The notes: generated from the sequence alone by a model not told the origin. A stretch of 33,401 nucleotides of DNA from Nitriliruptorales bacterium (GCA_007119035.1 SKQL01000002.1:1-33401), one strand, 5' to 3'; positions 7,995-16,915 are shown, numbered from the stretch's first letter. Numbers and translations: made by a program.

Positions 7995-9893
7995 ATGCGC
8001 GTCGTCTGCACCGCCGGCCACGTCGATCATGGCAAGTCCGCGCTGGTGAAGGCGCTGACGGGCACCCATCCCGACCGGTTCGCGGAGGAGCGCGCACGGG
8101 GGCTCACCATCGACCTGGGCTTCGCGTGGACAGAGCTCACGACACCCGACGCCGAGCCCGTGACCGTCGCGTTCGTCGACCTCCCCGGCCACGAGCGCTT
8201 CATCGGCAACATGCTCGCGGGGGCGGGGGGCGTGGACATCGCGCTGCTCGTCGTCGCCGCCGACGAGGGTTGGATGCCCCAGAGCGCCGAGCATCTCGCG
8301 GTGCTCGACCTGCTGGGCGTGCGCCACGGCCTCGTAGCCGTCACGAAGGTCGACCTCGTCGACGAGGAGACCGCGGAACTCGGGGTGGAGCTCGTCCGGG
8401 AGGAACTGGCGGACAGCAGCCTCGCGGGCGCGGAGATCGTCCCCGTCAGCGCGAGCTCCGGGCAGGGCATGGCCGCGCTCGCCGCGTCGCTGCACGAGCT
8501 GCTCGCCCACATCCCCGCCCCGCCGGAGACCGGTCGTCCCCGGCTGTGGGTGGATCGGGCATTCACCGTCTCGGGGGCGGGCACGGTGGCGACGGGGACA
8601 CTGCAGGGCGGGAGTCTGCGTGCCGGCGACAGCCTGGTGGTCCTCCCCGAGGGCGCCCGCGCCCGGGTGCGGGGGCTGCAGCAACTCGGCAAATCGGTGA
8701 CCGACGCCTCCCCCGGCTCCCGGGTCGCGGTGAACCTCGCAGGGATCGACGTCGAGCAGGTCCCCCGCGGAGCCGCACTGGGACTGCCCGGGCAGTGGCA
8801 TCCGTCACAGGCCCTGGAGGCACGGGTGCGCACGCTTCCCGACGCGGTCATCGGCCGGCGGGGGGCGTGGAAGCTCTACGCGGGCTCTGGCGTGTGGAAT
8901 GCGCGCGTCGCGCCGCTCGCCAACCGCCCGGTCGGGGGCGGGGACAGCGGCGACATCCGCATTGCCCTCGATGCCCCCGCGCCCCTTGTCGCCGGCGACC
9001 GCTTCGTCCTCCGGGATACCGGCCGGCAGAGCACCGCCGGAGGCGGTGTCGTGCTCGACGCGGACCCCCCGCCGCGGCCGAGGGGCAGTGGGGCGCGGAC
9101 CGCGCGCATACGTTGCCTCGCGGACCGTCGGGAGGCCATCGAGGTAGGCGACCAGGGCCGGCTGCTGGCCCTTCACGTGAGGGAGCGTCGGATCACCGAC
9201 ACCGCCCGGGCCGTCGCGGTCAGCGGGCTGGACACACAACGCGCGGACGCGGCGAAGAAGGCACACGGCCTCGTGGTCGTACGCGACATGCTCGCGGACG
9301 ACGACGCGATCGGGGCGTGGGGCCGGGTCGTGCTCGACGTGCTGCGGGCGCATCATGCCCGGGCGCCCGTCGAACGGGCCGCGCGTCGCGACGTACCGGC
9401 CCGGGCGCTCGTGGAGGCGGGTTGCCCCCGGGAGCTGACGGTGACGATCCTCGACCTCCTCGTCGCGCGCGGCGACGTCGTCGCCGAAGGGCCGGGCCTG
9501 CGTGCCCCCGAGCACCGCCCCATGCTCGACGAGGAGACGGAGGCAGCGCGGGCCTCCCTGCTCTCCACCCTCTCGGAGACCCCGTTCCAACCGCCCAAGC
9601 TCGACACCGCCGCGGAGCACTCCCGGGCCTCCCCCACGTTGGTCCGGGAGATGGAGGCCGCGGGGGAGCTCATCCGCCTGAGCGCTGACCTGGCGGTGCC
9701 CCCGGCGACCTTGGACGCCGCCCACGCCCGGCTCTCGGAGGTTTACGACCAGGAAGGCCCCTTGAGCGCAGCCCGGGCGAAGGAGGCGCTCGAGACGAGC
9801 CGGAGGGTGGCGCTCCCGCTACTGGAGGAGATGGACAGGCGGCGGCTCACGCGCCGGATCGGCGATGAGCGGGAGGTCCTACCCCGCGAGTGA
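7995..9893 (+). CDS. selB: Selenocysteine-specific translation elongation factor
   Basis: GHVDHGKSALVKALTGTHPDRFAEERARGLTIDLGFAW, DLPGHERFIGNMLAG, VTKVDL; C-terminal winged-helix region. Confidence 0.97.
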   Translation: MRVVCTAGHVDHGKSALVKALTGTHPDRFAEERARGLTIDLGFAWTELTTPDAEPVTVAFVDLPGHERFIGNMLAGAGGVDIALLVVAADEGWMPQSAEHLAVLDLLGVRHGLVAVTKVDLVDEETAELGVELVREELADSSLAGAEIVPVSASSGQGMAALAASLHELLAHIPAPPETGRPRLWVDRAFTVSGAGTVATGTLQGGSLRAGDSLVVLPEGARARVRGLQQLGKSVTDASPGSRVAVNLAGIDVEQVPRGAALGLPGQWHPSQALEARVRTLPDAVIGRRGAWKLYAGSGVWNARVAPLANRPVGGGDSGDIRIALDAPAPLVAGDRFVLRDTGRQSTAGGGVVLDADPPPRPRGSGARTARIRCLADRREAIEVGDQGRLLALHVRERRITDTARAVAVSGLDTQRADAAKKAHGLVVVRDMLADDDAIGAWGRVVLDVLRAHHARAPVERAARRDVPARALVEAGCPRELTVTILDLLVARGDVVAEGPGLRAPEHRPMLDEETEAARASLLSTLSETPFQPPKLDTAAEHSRASPTLVREMEAAGELIRLSADLAVPPATLDAAHARLSEVYDQEGPLSAARAKEALETSRRVALPLLEEMDRRRLTRRIGDEREVLPRE

Positions 9894-9910
9894 GGCGTGC
9901 CGCACCGGTG

Positions 9911-10375
9911 CTACGCGTCGAGCTCCACGATCGCCTCCACCTCGACTGGCGAGTCGAGCGGCAACGACACGACCCCCACGGCCGAGCGGGCGTGCGCGCC
10001 CGCCTCGCCGAGGATCTCCCCGAACAACTCGCTCGCCCCGTTGGCGACGAGGTGCTGCTCGGTGAAGTCGGGCGTGCTCGCTACGAACACGGTGATCTTG
10101 GTCACCCTGCGGACCGCGGACAGGCTCCCCGCCGCCGCACGGATCTGAGCGAGCGAGTTGATCGCGCACTGGCGGGCGCACACCACGCCGCCCTCCCTGT
10201 CGACGGCGCCACCGACCTTGCCGGCCCGCAGCAGCGCCCCATCGGCCACCGCGACCTGGCCGGAGACGAGCACGAGATTGCCGCTGATGACATAGGGCAC
10301 GTACGCGGCCGCGGGAGCCGGGGGCTCCGGAAGGCGGATCCCGAGCTCCGCGAGGCGGTCTTCAGGGGTGGGCAT
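9911..10375 (-). CDS. RidA family protein (YjgF/YER057c/UK114)
   Basis: 154 aa; SGQVAVADG..., NSLAQIRAAAGSLSAVRRVTKITVFVASTPDFTEQHLVANGASELFGEILGEAGAHARSAVGVVSLPLDSPVEVEAIVEL. Confidence 0.9.
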   Translation of the reverse strand: MPTPEDRLAELGIRLPEPPAPAAAYVPYVISGNLVLVSGQVAVADGALLRAGKVGGAVDREGGVVCARQCAINSLAQIRAAAGSLSAVRRVTKITVFVASTPDFTEQHLVANGASELFGEILGEAGAHARSAVGVVSLPLDSPVEVEAIVELDA

Positions 10376-10393
10376 CTCAAGGCTCCCTCAGGG

Positions 10394-10720
10394 TCACGAC
10401 GCGGCGCGCCGTACGACGGGAAGCTCCCGACGCTCCGACTCGGAGTAGCCCCCCCATATACCGTACGCCTCACCGATGATCAGCGCCCACTCGAGGCATT
10501 CGAGACGCACCGGGCACTCCGCGCAGACCGCCTTGGCGGCGCTCTCCCTCTCGACCCGGGCCGCAGTCGGCTCGACGTCGAAGGGAGGGAAGAAGATCTC
10601 CGCGTCCACGGTTCGGCACAGGCCGTCTTCCTGCCAGTCACGTGACGGCAGTCCCGAAATGTTTGATTGTGGGCTACGGCGGGACACTGGTGATCCACCC
10701 CCGTGGAGACAACGCGCCAC
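10394..10720 (-). CDS. WhiB-family iron-sulfur transcriptional regulator
   Basis: DGLCRTVDAEIFFPP ... AVCAECPVRLECLEWAL...YGIWGGYSESERR; four-Cys pattern and GIWGG turn. N-terminal start uncertain (GTG at 10687 also possible). Confidence 0.95.
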   Translation of the reverse strand: MARCLHGGGSPVSRRSPQSNISGLPSRDWQEDGLCRTVDAEIFFPPFDVEPTAARVERESAAKAVCAECPVRLECLEWALIIGEAYGIWGGYSESERRELPVVRRAAS

Positions 10721-10736
10721 AGCCTACGACGGATCA

Positions 10737-10756
10737 CCGCCTCACGAAAGAGGCGG
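10737..10756. other. Stem-loop between the NfeD-like and whiB genes
   Basis: CCGCCTC-ACGAAA-GAGGCGG, 7-bp stem, no U-tract; possible weak terminator or leader structure. Confidence 0.35.
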
Positions 10757-10761
10757 CCTGC

Positions 10762-12210
10762 TCACGCGCGGTTCCCGGCGGGCTCATCCACGAGCTCGAC
10801 GTCGAGCGTGAGCCCATCCTCGCTCATCCCCGTGATGTGCACCAGTGTGCCGGTCTTCACCTTGCCGACCTCAGCGGGCGCCCGGGCCCTCCACAAGGCG
10901 CCAGCGACGAACACGTGACCCTCGGGGTTGAGCATGGACCGCACCACCGCATCGCGGCCCACGACCTCCTCCGCACCCGCCATGGCCTGCGCACCCTGGG
11001 CGCGGAGGACGGTGGTCATGATCACGACGAAATACAGCAGGCAGAAGCCCACCGCGAGGGCGATCGCCCACACCGACGCCTGCAGGGGCGGTGGGCCGTC
11101 GAAGAGCCAGTACGACCCCGCGGCCAGGGCGGCGGCACCGCTCACGGTTAGCGGGCCGAGACCCGCGATGGCGAGGTCGACCGCGAGCAGAGCGAGACCG
11201 ACCGCGACGAGGGCGAGCGCCCACCAGTTGGTCGGCAGCACCCACAGGCCGTAGGCGCCGAGCGCGAGCACGAACGCCCCCGCACCACCGGCCACCCCGA
11301 AGCCTGGTTGGTAGACCTCGAACAACATCGCGAGGGCGCCCGCGATCACGAGCAGGTACGCGAGCGTCGGGTCAGCCATCGCGTGCAGGACACGGTCGAG
11401 GAGGCCGAGGTTGTCGAAGCGCACGTTCGCGGTGACGGGGTCCAGGTCGATCGTGTGCTGGGTCATCCCTCCCGCCCCGTCGCTCATGGGCACGGTGAGG
11501 CCGTCGACCTGGCGCAGCACGTCGGGCAACTCCGTCGCCACGAAGTCGACGATCCCCTGATCGACCAGCTCCGCGTTGTCGGCGAGCAGCAGCCGATCGG
11601 GGTCGACAGCCCAGGGAAGGGCACCCCGGTCAAGGTCCCTCTCGAGCGTCCCGAGGTCCTCGCCTCCCGCGACGACCGCCCAGCCGTCCGCGAGGTCCTC
11701 CGCGAATCCCACCGATCGGCCCGTCTCCTCCGCGTAGCCGGCAAGACGCTCGTCCAGGTTGTCCACCGCTCCCGTGCCGCCCGCGCCCGCGAGGTCGAGG
11801 GGCTCGACCGCGCCCAGTGACGAGGCCTGCGCCAGGCCGAGCACGTGCGCGGACTGGGCGAGCAGAGCGCCCGCCCCTGTCGCCTGCGAACCCGGCGGGC
11901 CGACCCACACCACGAGAGGCACGGTGCTCTCCCTGATGCGGTCCGCGAGCTCCGCGCCGTCGGTTCCGAGCCCGCCCTCGGTGTCGAGCTCGAGCACAAC
12001 CGCCTCCGCACCCTCGTCCTCGGCCCGCTCGAGCGCTCGGAGGACATGGCCGGACACCCGCCCATCGAGGGGCCCCTCGACCTGGAGGACATCGACGACC
12101 GAGTCCTGTTGGGCCCGGGCGTCTCCCTGCCAGGCGAGCAGCAGAAGACCGGCGAGCAACAGGAAGATGGCAGTCACCCGTAGGCAGCGACGCGCAGAAG
12201 GAAGCAGCAT
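10762..12210 (-). CDS. NfeD/ClpP-like membrane protein (nodulation efficiency protein D family), probably catalytically degenerate
   Basis: 482 aa: signal-like N-terminus, ClpP-like region (VLQVEGPLDGRVSGHVLRALERAEDEGAEAVVLELDTEGG...VVWVGPPGSQATGAGALLAQSAHV), TM cluster (TLAYLLVIAGALAMLFEVYQPGFGVAGGAGAFVLALGAYGL) and C-terminal NfeD OB-like domain (VVRSMLNPEGHVFVAGALWRARA). Confidence 0.85.
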   Translation of the reverse strand: MLLPSARRCLRVTAIFLLLAGLLLLAWQGDARAQQDSVVDVLQVEGPLDGRVSGHVLRALERAEDEGAEAVVLELDTEGGLGTDGAELADRIRESTVPLVVWVGPPGSQATGAGALLAQSAHVLGLAQASSLGAVEPLDLAGAGGTGAVDNLDERLAGYAEETGRSVGFAEDLADGWAVVAGGEDLGTLERDLDRGALPWAVDPDRLLLADNAELVDQGIVDFVATELPDVLRQVDGLTVPMSDGAGGMTQHTIDLDPVTANVRFDNLGLLDRVLHAMADPTLAYLLVIAGALAMLFEVYQPGFGVAGGAGAFVLALGAYGLWVLPTNWWALALVAVGLALLAVDLAIAGLGPLTVSGAAALAAGSYWLFDGPPPLQASVWAIALAVGFCLLYFVVIMTTVLRAQGAQAMAGAEEVVGRDAVVRSMLNPEGHVFVAGALWRARAPAEVGKVKTGTLVHITGMSEDGLTLDVELVDEPAGNRA

Positions 12211-12218
12211 ATGAGGGG

Positions 12219-12224
12219 ATTGTA
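12219..12224 (-). promoter_or_regulatory. Candidate -10 element of the NfeD-like gene
   Basis: Minus-strand TACAAT ending 8 nt before the ATG at 12210; no convincing -35. Confidence 0.45.
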
Positions 12225-12270
12225 CGTCGGAGTCCGCGGCGCACAGACCGGGTAGGACCGAGGAATCACT

Positions 12271-13257
12271 GTGGAAAGGGGTGTCGTGGAGCTCGGAGAG
12301 CTTTTCGACCCGAGGGCCCTGCTCGTCACCGGCAAGGGCGGGGTGGGCAAGTCCACCGTCGCCGCCGCGTTGGCGGTAGCGGCCGTCGCCACGGGCCGGA
12401 GAACGTGCCTCGTGGAGGTCGAGGGCCGCCAGACGATGTCGCGGATATTCGGGACCACGCCGTGGGGTTTCTCCGAGCAGGAATTCCGTCCAGGGCTGTT
12501 CGGCATGTCCATCGACCCCGAGGCGTCCCTGCAGGAGTACCTGGACCTCTTCTACGGGGCGGGGCGATTGTCGAAGTACGTGGTCGGCTCGGCCGCGGTG
12601 GAGTTCGCCACGACCGCGGCCCCCGGGATCAAGGACGTCCTGCTGATCGGCAAGGTCAAGGAACTGGAGCGTCGCCGGCAGCCCGATGGGCGCTTCTCCT
12701 ACGATCTCGTGGTGGTCGACGCACCGCCGACCGGTCGGATCGTCAACTTCCTGCAGGCCCCCGAGGCGACGACGGAGCTTGTCGGGATGGGACCGATCCG
12801 TCAGCAGGCGCAGTCCGTGGTTGACATGCTCCTCGACCCTGAGCGGATCCATCTGCAGCTCGTCACGCTGCTCGAGGAGATGCCGGTGGAGGAGACCGTG
12901 CGCGGCGCGGCGGCGCTGCGGGAGCTGGGCATGACGCTGGGCCCCGTCCTCGTCAACAGGGTGCGTCCGCCCCTCGGCGACGCGGACGTCGCGAAGGCGC
13001 TGGCCGAGCTCGAGGCCGATGCTCTGCGCACCCATGCGGCCACGGCTGGCGTGAGTCTCGACGAGGCCTCGGCCGAGGCGTTGATCGGGCGGGCGAGCCG
13101 GCACCTGCAGCGCCTGGACCTCGAGCAACGCCTGCGCGAGCGGCTTGCCGCCAAGGTGCACCTGCCCACCGTGGAGCTGCCGTTCGTCGCCAGCCGGACA
13201 TTCGGCGAGTCGGAGATCACGGAGCTGGCCGAGCTACTCGAGGGGGCCGCACGATGA
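12271..13257 (+). CDS. ArsA/GET3-family ATPase, first of pair (Rv3679-like)
   Basis: ALLVTGKGGVGKSTVAAALAVAA, DLVVVDAPPTGRIVNFLQAP, VLVNRV. GTG start. Confidence 0.9.
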   Translation: MERGVVELGELFDPRALLVTGKGGVGKSTVAAALAVAAVATGRRTCLVEVEGRQTMSRIFGTTPWGFSEQEFRPGLFGMSIDPEASLQEYLDLFYGAGRLSKYVVGSAAVEFATTAAPGIKDVLLIGKVKELERRRQPDGRFSYDLVVVDAPPTGRIVNFLQAPEATTELVGMGPIRQQAQSVVDMLLDPERIHLQLVTLLEEMPVEETVRGAAALRELGMTLGPVLVNRVRPPLGDADVAKALAELEADALRTHAATAGVSLDEASAEALIGRASRHLQRLDLEQRLRERLAAKVHLPTVELPFVASRTFGESEITELAELLEGAAR

Positions 13258-14411
13258 CACGCCGGCGCGACGCCGAGGCACTCGCGGAGGCGGAGGCCAA
13301 CTCCCTCGAGGAGACCCTCGCCGACCGGCACGTCGTGGTGTGCACGGGCTCGGGGGGTGTGGGCAAGACCACCACCGCGGCCGCCATCGCCATGGCCGCC
13401 GCCAACCGCGGCCGCCGCACGATCGTCCTGACCATCGACCCCGCACGCCGCCTCGCGCAGTCCCTCGGGCTCTCCTCCCTTGATAACACCCCGCGGCCCG
13501 TGGAGGGCGTGGAGGGCCTCGACGCGATGATGCTCGACATGAAGCGCACCTTCGACGAGGTGATCGAGCGTCACGCGGATGATCCGAGGCACGCCCGTAA
13601 GATCACCTCGAACCGGTTCTACCAGCAGCTCTCCAGCACCCTTGCGGGCACGCAGGAGTACATGGCGATGGAGAAGCTCTATGACCTCCATACGACGGGG
13701 ACCTACGACTGCATCGTCATCGACACCCCTCCGACCCGGAACGCACTGGACTTCCTCGACGCGCCCAAGCGGTTGACGGACTTCCTCGAAGGTCGATTCC
13801 TGAAGATGTTCCTCGCCCCCGGCATGGCCGCCGGCCGCGTGGCCGGCCGCGCCGTGGGCTACGGCACAGGGCTGTTCATGCGGGCGGCCTCCCGCATCAC
13901 CGGGGTGGGGGTGCTCGGCGACCTCGCGGAGTTCTTCCAGTCCTTCGAGGGCATGTACGCGGGCTTCAAGGCGCGCGCCCAGGCGGTGTACAAGCAGCTC
14001 CAGAGCGCGGAGTCCGCGTTCGTCGTCGTCACGACCGCCGAGGACCACGCGCTCCGCGAAGCCCGCTACTTCCTGCAGCGGCTGGCTCAGGACGGCATGC
14101 CGACCGCGGGGCTCGTCGTCAACCGGGTCACCGAGCCAGCCGTCGAGTCGGTCGGTCGCCACCAGCTCCACGAGGCCGCTGCAAAGCTCGAGGGCGACTC
14201 TCGGGAGCCGGAGCAGCAGGCCGTCGCCGCCCTGCTGCGGCTGGCGGCGGGAGACCTGGCGGTATCAGAGCGGGAGCAGCGCTCCCTGCTCGCCGCCATG
14301 CACGGCCTCGACCCGAGGGTGCTCGTGCGGATCCCTCAACGCGCGGACGACATCCACGACCTCGATGGCCTGCGCTGGGTGGGCGCCCGCCTGGCCGGGG
14401 TCGGCGACTGA
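13254..14411 (+). CDS. ArsA/GET3-family ATPase, second of pair (Rv3680-like)
   Basis: VVVCTGSGGVGKTTTAAAIAMAAANRGRRTIVLTIDPARRLAQSLGL, DCIVIDTPPTRNALDFLDAPKRL, GLVVNRV; ATGA overlap with the upstream ATPase. Confidence 0.92.
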   Translation: MTRRRDAEALAEAEANSLEETLADRHVVVCTGSGGVGKTTTAAAIAMAAANRGRRTIVLTIDPARRLAQSLGLSSLDNTPRPVEGVEGLDAMMLDMKRTFDEVIERHADDPRHARKITSNRFYQQLSSTLAGTQEYMAMEKLYDLHTTGTYDCIVIDTPPTRNALDFLDAPKRLTDFLEGRFLKMFLAPGMAAGRVAGRAVGYGTGLFMRAASRITGVGVLGDLAEFFQSFEGMYAGFKARAQAVYKQLQSAESAFVVVTTAEDHALREARYFLQRLAQDGMPTAGLVVNRVTEPAVESVGRHQLHEAAAKLEGDSREPEQQAVAALLRLAAGDLAVSEREQRSLLAAMHGLDPRVLVRIPQRADDIHDLDGLRWVGARLAGVGD

Positions 14412-14473
14412 CGTCAAAGCCACAGGGCCGGTAGTATCGAGCCAAGCCCCGACCGAGTGGGGCGCGGGCCCTC

Positions 14474-16915
14474 ATGCGACCAACCACACCGGAAACACAG
14501 ATCAGCGGTGCCGCCAAGGCGCTGCTGCTTGTCGCCATCCTCCTGGGGACCGGGCTGCTCGTCGGCGCGAGCCTGACCCCCGCTGCCGCACTCGCGGCCA
14601 ACGTGGTCAGCGGCATGGACAACGGGCTGTTCGATTTCCCCCCGCTTCCCGAGGATCTCGGGGAGCCGTGGCAGCGCAGCGTCGTCTTCGACCGGGAGGG
14701 CAACGAGCTCGCGGTCATCCGCGACGAGAACCGTACCGTCGTCGACCTGGAGCGCGTGCCCGCGCACGTCCAGGAAGCGGTCCTCGCGACCGAGGACGCC
14801 GACTTCCGCGCGCACGAGGGCGTCAACTGGCGGGCGATCGCACGCGCCGCGTTCTCCGGCGTCACCGCGGGAGAGATCACGGGGGGCGGCTCGACGATCA
14901 CCCAGCAGCTCATCAAGAACGTCCTGCTCTCGGGTGAGCAGACCGTCGACCGCAAGGTGCAGGAGGCGGTGTACGCGATCGAGCTCGAGCAACGCCTGTC
15001 GAAGGACGAGATCCTGTCCGCGTACCTCAACGAGGCCTACTTCGGGAACAGGGCCTACGGGATAGGCACCGCCGCGGAGTACTACTGGGGCAAGGACGTG
15101 TCGGAGCTCACCGTCGAGGAGGGCGCGCTGCTCGCAGGCGTGATCCGCGCGCCGGGCGCCAACGACCCCGTCGAGAACCCCGACCGGGCCCTCGCGCGAC
15201 GCAACATCGTCCTCGCCCAGATGGCACGGGCCGGGTTCCTCGACGCGCAGGCCGCGGCGAACGCGCAGGAGACGCCGCTCGAGCTCGACATCCATCCGCT
15301 GCCATCCCCGAGCGATCCCTTCTTCGTCGACTACGTGCGGGGGCTGCTGCTGGACGATCCCGCGCTCGGCAACGACCGCGAGTCCCGCGAGCGGTTGCTG
15401 CGCCGTGGCGGCCTCGAGATCGAGACCACACTGCATCGCGATCTCCAGGACATCGCGCAGGAGGTCATCGCGGATGTCCTGTCGGGCGACGACGACCCCA
15501 TGGGCGCGCTCGCGTCCGTGGACCCCCGGACGGGTGAGATCCTCTCGATCGGGGTCGGCCCCGGTGAGTACGGAAGCGAGGAGGGACAGGTCTCCTTCAA
15601 CCCCGCGGTGCGGGGCTCGGGCTCGCCGGGCCGCCAGCCCGGCTCATCGTTCAAGCCGTTCATGCTCGCCGCCGCCCTCGAGGAGGGCCTCTCGCCCGGC
15701 CACACCTTCGACGCGGGCTCCGAGTACGGCTTCGAGAACCTCGACTGCAACCCCTCCGACTACACCGTCAGCAACTACGGCGGCGCCACGCAGGGCCTGC
15801 TCGACATGGAGGCCGCCACAGCCGTCTCAAGCAACACCTACTTCGCGCACCTGCTCGACGAGCTCGGCTACGCCCCGCTGTTCGACGTGGTCGAGCGCCT
15901 CGGCGTCGCAAGCGACCTCGACGAGGGCTGCGCGGTGGTGCTGGGCACCCCCAACGTGTACCCCTTGGAGATGGCCAGCGCGTTCGGCGCCTTCGCCAAC
16001 CAGGGAGGCCACTGCGAGCCGTTCGCGGTCGCGGCGGTCCGTGACCGCAACGACCGCGCGATCTCGCGGGGCGGCAACAACTGCGCGCAGCGCATCAGCT
16101 CCGCCGTCGCCAACCGGGTCACCGATCTCCTCCGCTCGCCGATCGAGTCGGGCACCGCGAGCCGACACGGGCAGCTGGGGCGTCCGGCCGCGGGCAAGAC
16201 GGGCACCACGGACGACAGCAAGGATGCATGGTTCGTCGGGTACGTGCCCCAACTCGCCACCGCCTCCTGGGTCGGCCACGAGGTCCAGCGGGAGATGACC
16301 CACCCCACCTGCGACGGCAACGTCACCGGGGGCTGCCTGCCGACGATCATCTGGCAGCAGTACATGAGCCAGGCGATCGAGACCCTCGGGCTGGAGGTGG
16401 AGGACTTCACCGCGCCCCCGCCCATTCCCACCGCAACCGTCCCGAGCGTGGTCGGGATGGAGAAGGAGGAGGCACACGACGCCTTGGAGTCGGCAGGCTT
16501 CAGGGCCAGCTCTTCCGAGGTCGAGCACTGGGCCCCGGCGGGCACGGTGTCGCGCCAGTCCCCTGAGGGCGGCTACTCCACGGGTGAGGGCAGCATCGTC
16601 GCGCTCGAAATCTCCGACGGGACACGGGCCATTCCCGTCATGACCGACCTCAGGGGTCTCGAGCGCAGCGAGGCGGAGCGCATTCTCGACGATGCGAACC
16701 TAGAGCACCGGATCGAGGAGGTCGGCGTGGACAACCCTGCCGCCTACGGGCGGGTGCTTCTCCACACCCCCGCTCCCGGCGAGCCGCTCTACCGCGACGG
16801 GGGCCGCACCCAGATAGAGGTCGTGGTCGAGGTGGGGCGCCCGTTGACCGAGGGGGATCCGGTTCCCGAGACGGGCACGCCTCGCAGCGACGCAGCGGCG
16901 AGATTCGGCTCTTGA
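14474..16915 (+). CDS. Bifunctional penicillin-binding protein (GT51 transglycosylase/transpeptidase) with C-terminal PASTA domains, PonA2-like
   Basis: GT51: EDADFRAHEGVNWRAIARA, GGSTITQQLIKN; transpeptidase: SSFK, SSN, KTGTTDD; PASTA-like VPSVVGMEKEEAHDALESAGF and IPVMTDLRGLERSEAERIL. Confidence 0.95.
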   Translation: MRPTTPETQISGAAKALLLVAILLGTGLLVGASLTPAAALAANVVSGMDNGLFDFPPLPEDLGEPWQRSVVFDREGNELAVIRDENRTVVDLERVPAHVQEAVLATEDADFRAHEGVNWRAIARAAFSGVTAGEITGGGSTITQQLIKNVLLSGEQTVDRKVQEAVYAIELEQRLSKDEILSAYLNEAYFGNRAYGIGTAAEYYWGKDVSELTVEEGALLAGVIRAPGANDPVENPDRALARRNIVLAQMARAGFLDAQAAANAQETPLELDIHPLPSPSDPFFVDYVRGLLLDDPALGNDRESRERLLRRGGLEIETTLHRDLQDIAQEVIADVLSGDDDPMGALASVDPRTGEILSIGVGPGEYGSEEGQVSFNPAVRGSGSPGRQPGSSFKPFMLAAALEEGLSPGHTFDAGSEYGFENLDCNPSDYTVSNYGGATQGLLDMEAATAVSSNTYFAHLLDELGYAPLFDVVERLGVASDLDEGCAVVLGTPNVYPLEMASAFGAFANQGGHCEPFAVAAVRDRNDRAISRGGNNCAQRISSAVANRVTDLLRSPIESGTASRHGQLGRPAAGKTGTTDDSKDAWFVGYVPQLATASWVGHEVQREMTHPTCDGNVTGGCLPTIIWQQYMSQAIETLGLEVEDFTAPPPIPTATVPSVVGMEKEEAHDALESAGFRASSSEVEHWAPAGTVSRQSPEGGYSTGEGSIVALEISDGTRAIPVMTDLRGLERSEAERILDDANLEHRIEEVGVDNPAAYGRVLLHTPAPGEPLYRDGGRTQIEVVVEVGRPLTEGDPVPETGTPRSDAAARFGS

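Noticed and set aside
5928-8801. 957-aa minus-strand ORF antisense to ClC/selB
   Set aside because: No domain signature, low-complexity Arg/Asp/Gly-rich composition; typical spurious antisense ORF in high-GC DNA opposite clear ClC and selB genes.
9902-9911. Perfect palindrome GCACCGGTGC between convergent selB and ridA
   Set aside because: Only 10 nt, overlaps the ridA stop region, and no U-tract; could be chance in GC-rich DNA.
12801-14171. 456-aa minus-strand ORF opposite the GET3 pair
   Set aside because: Antisense to two intact ATPase genes, no homology signal.
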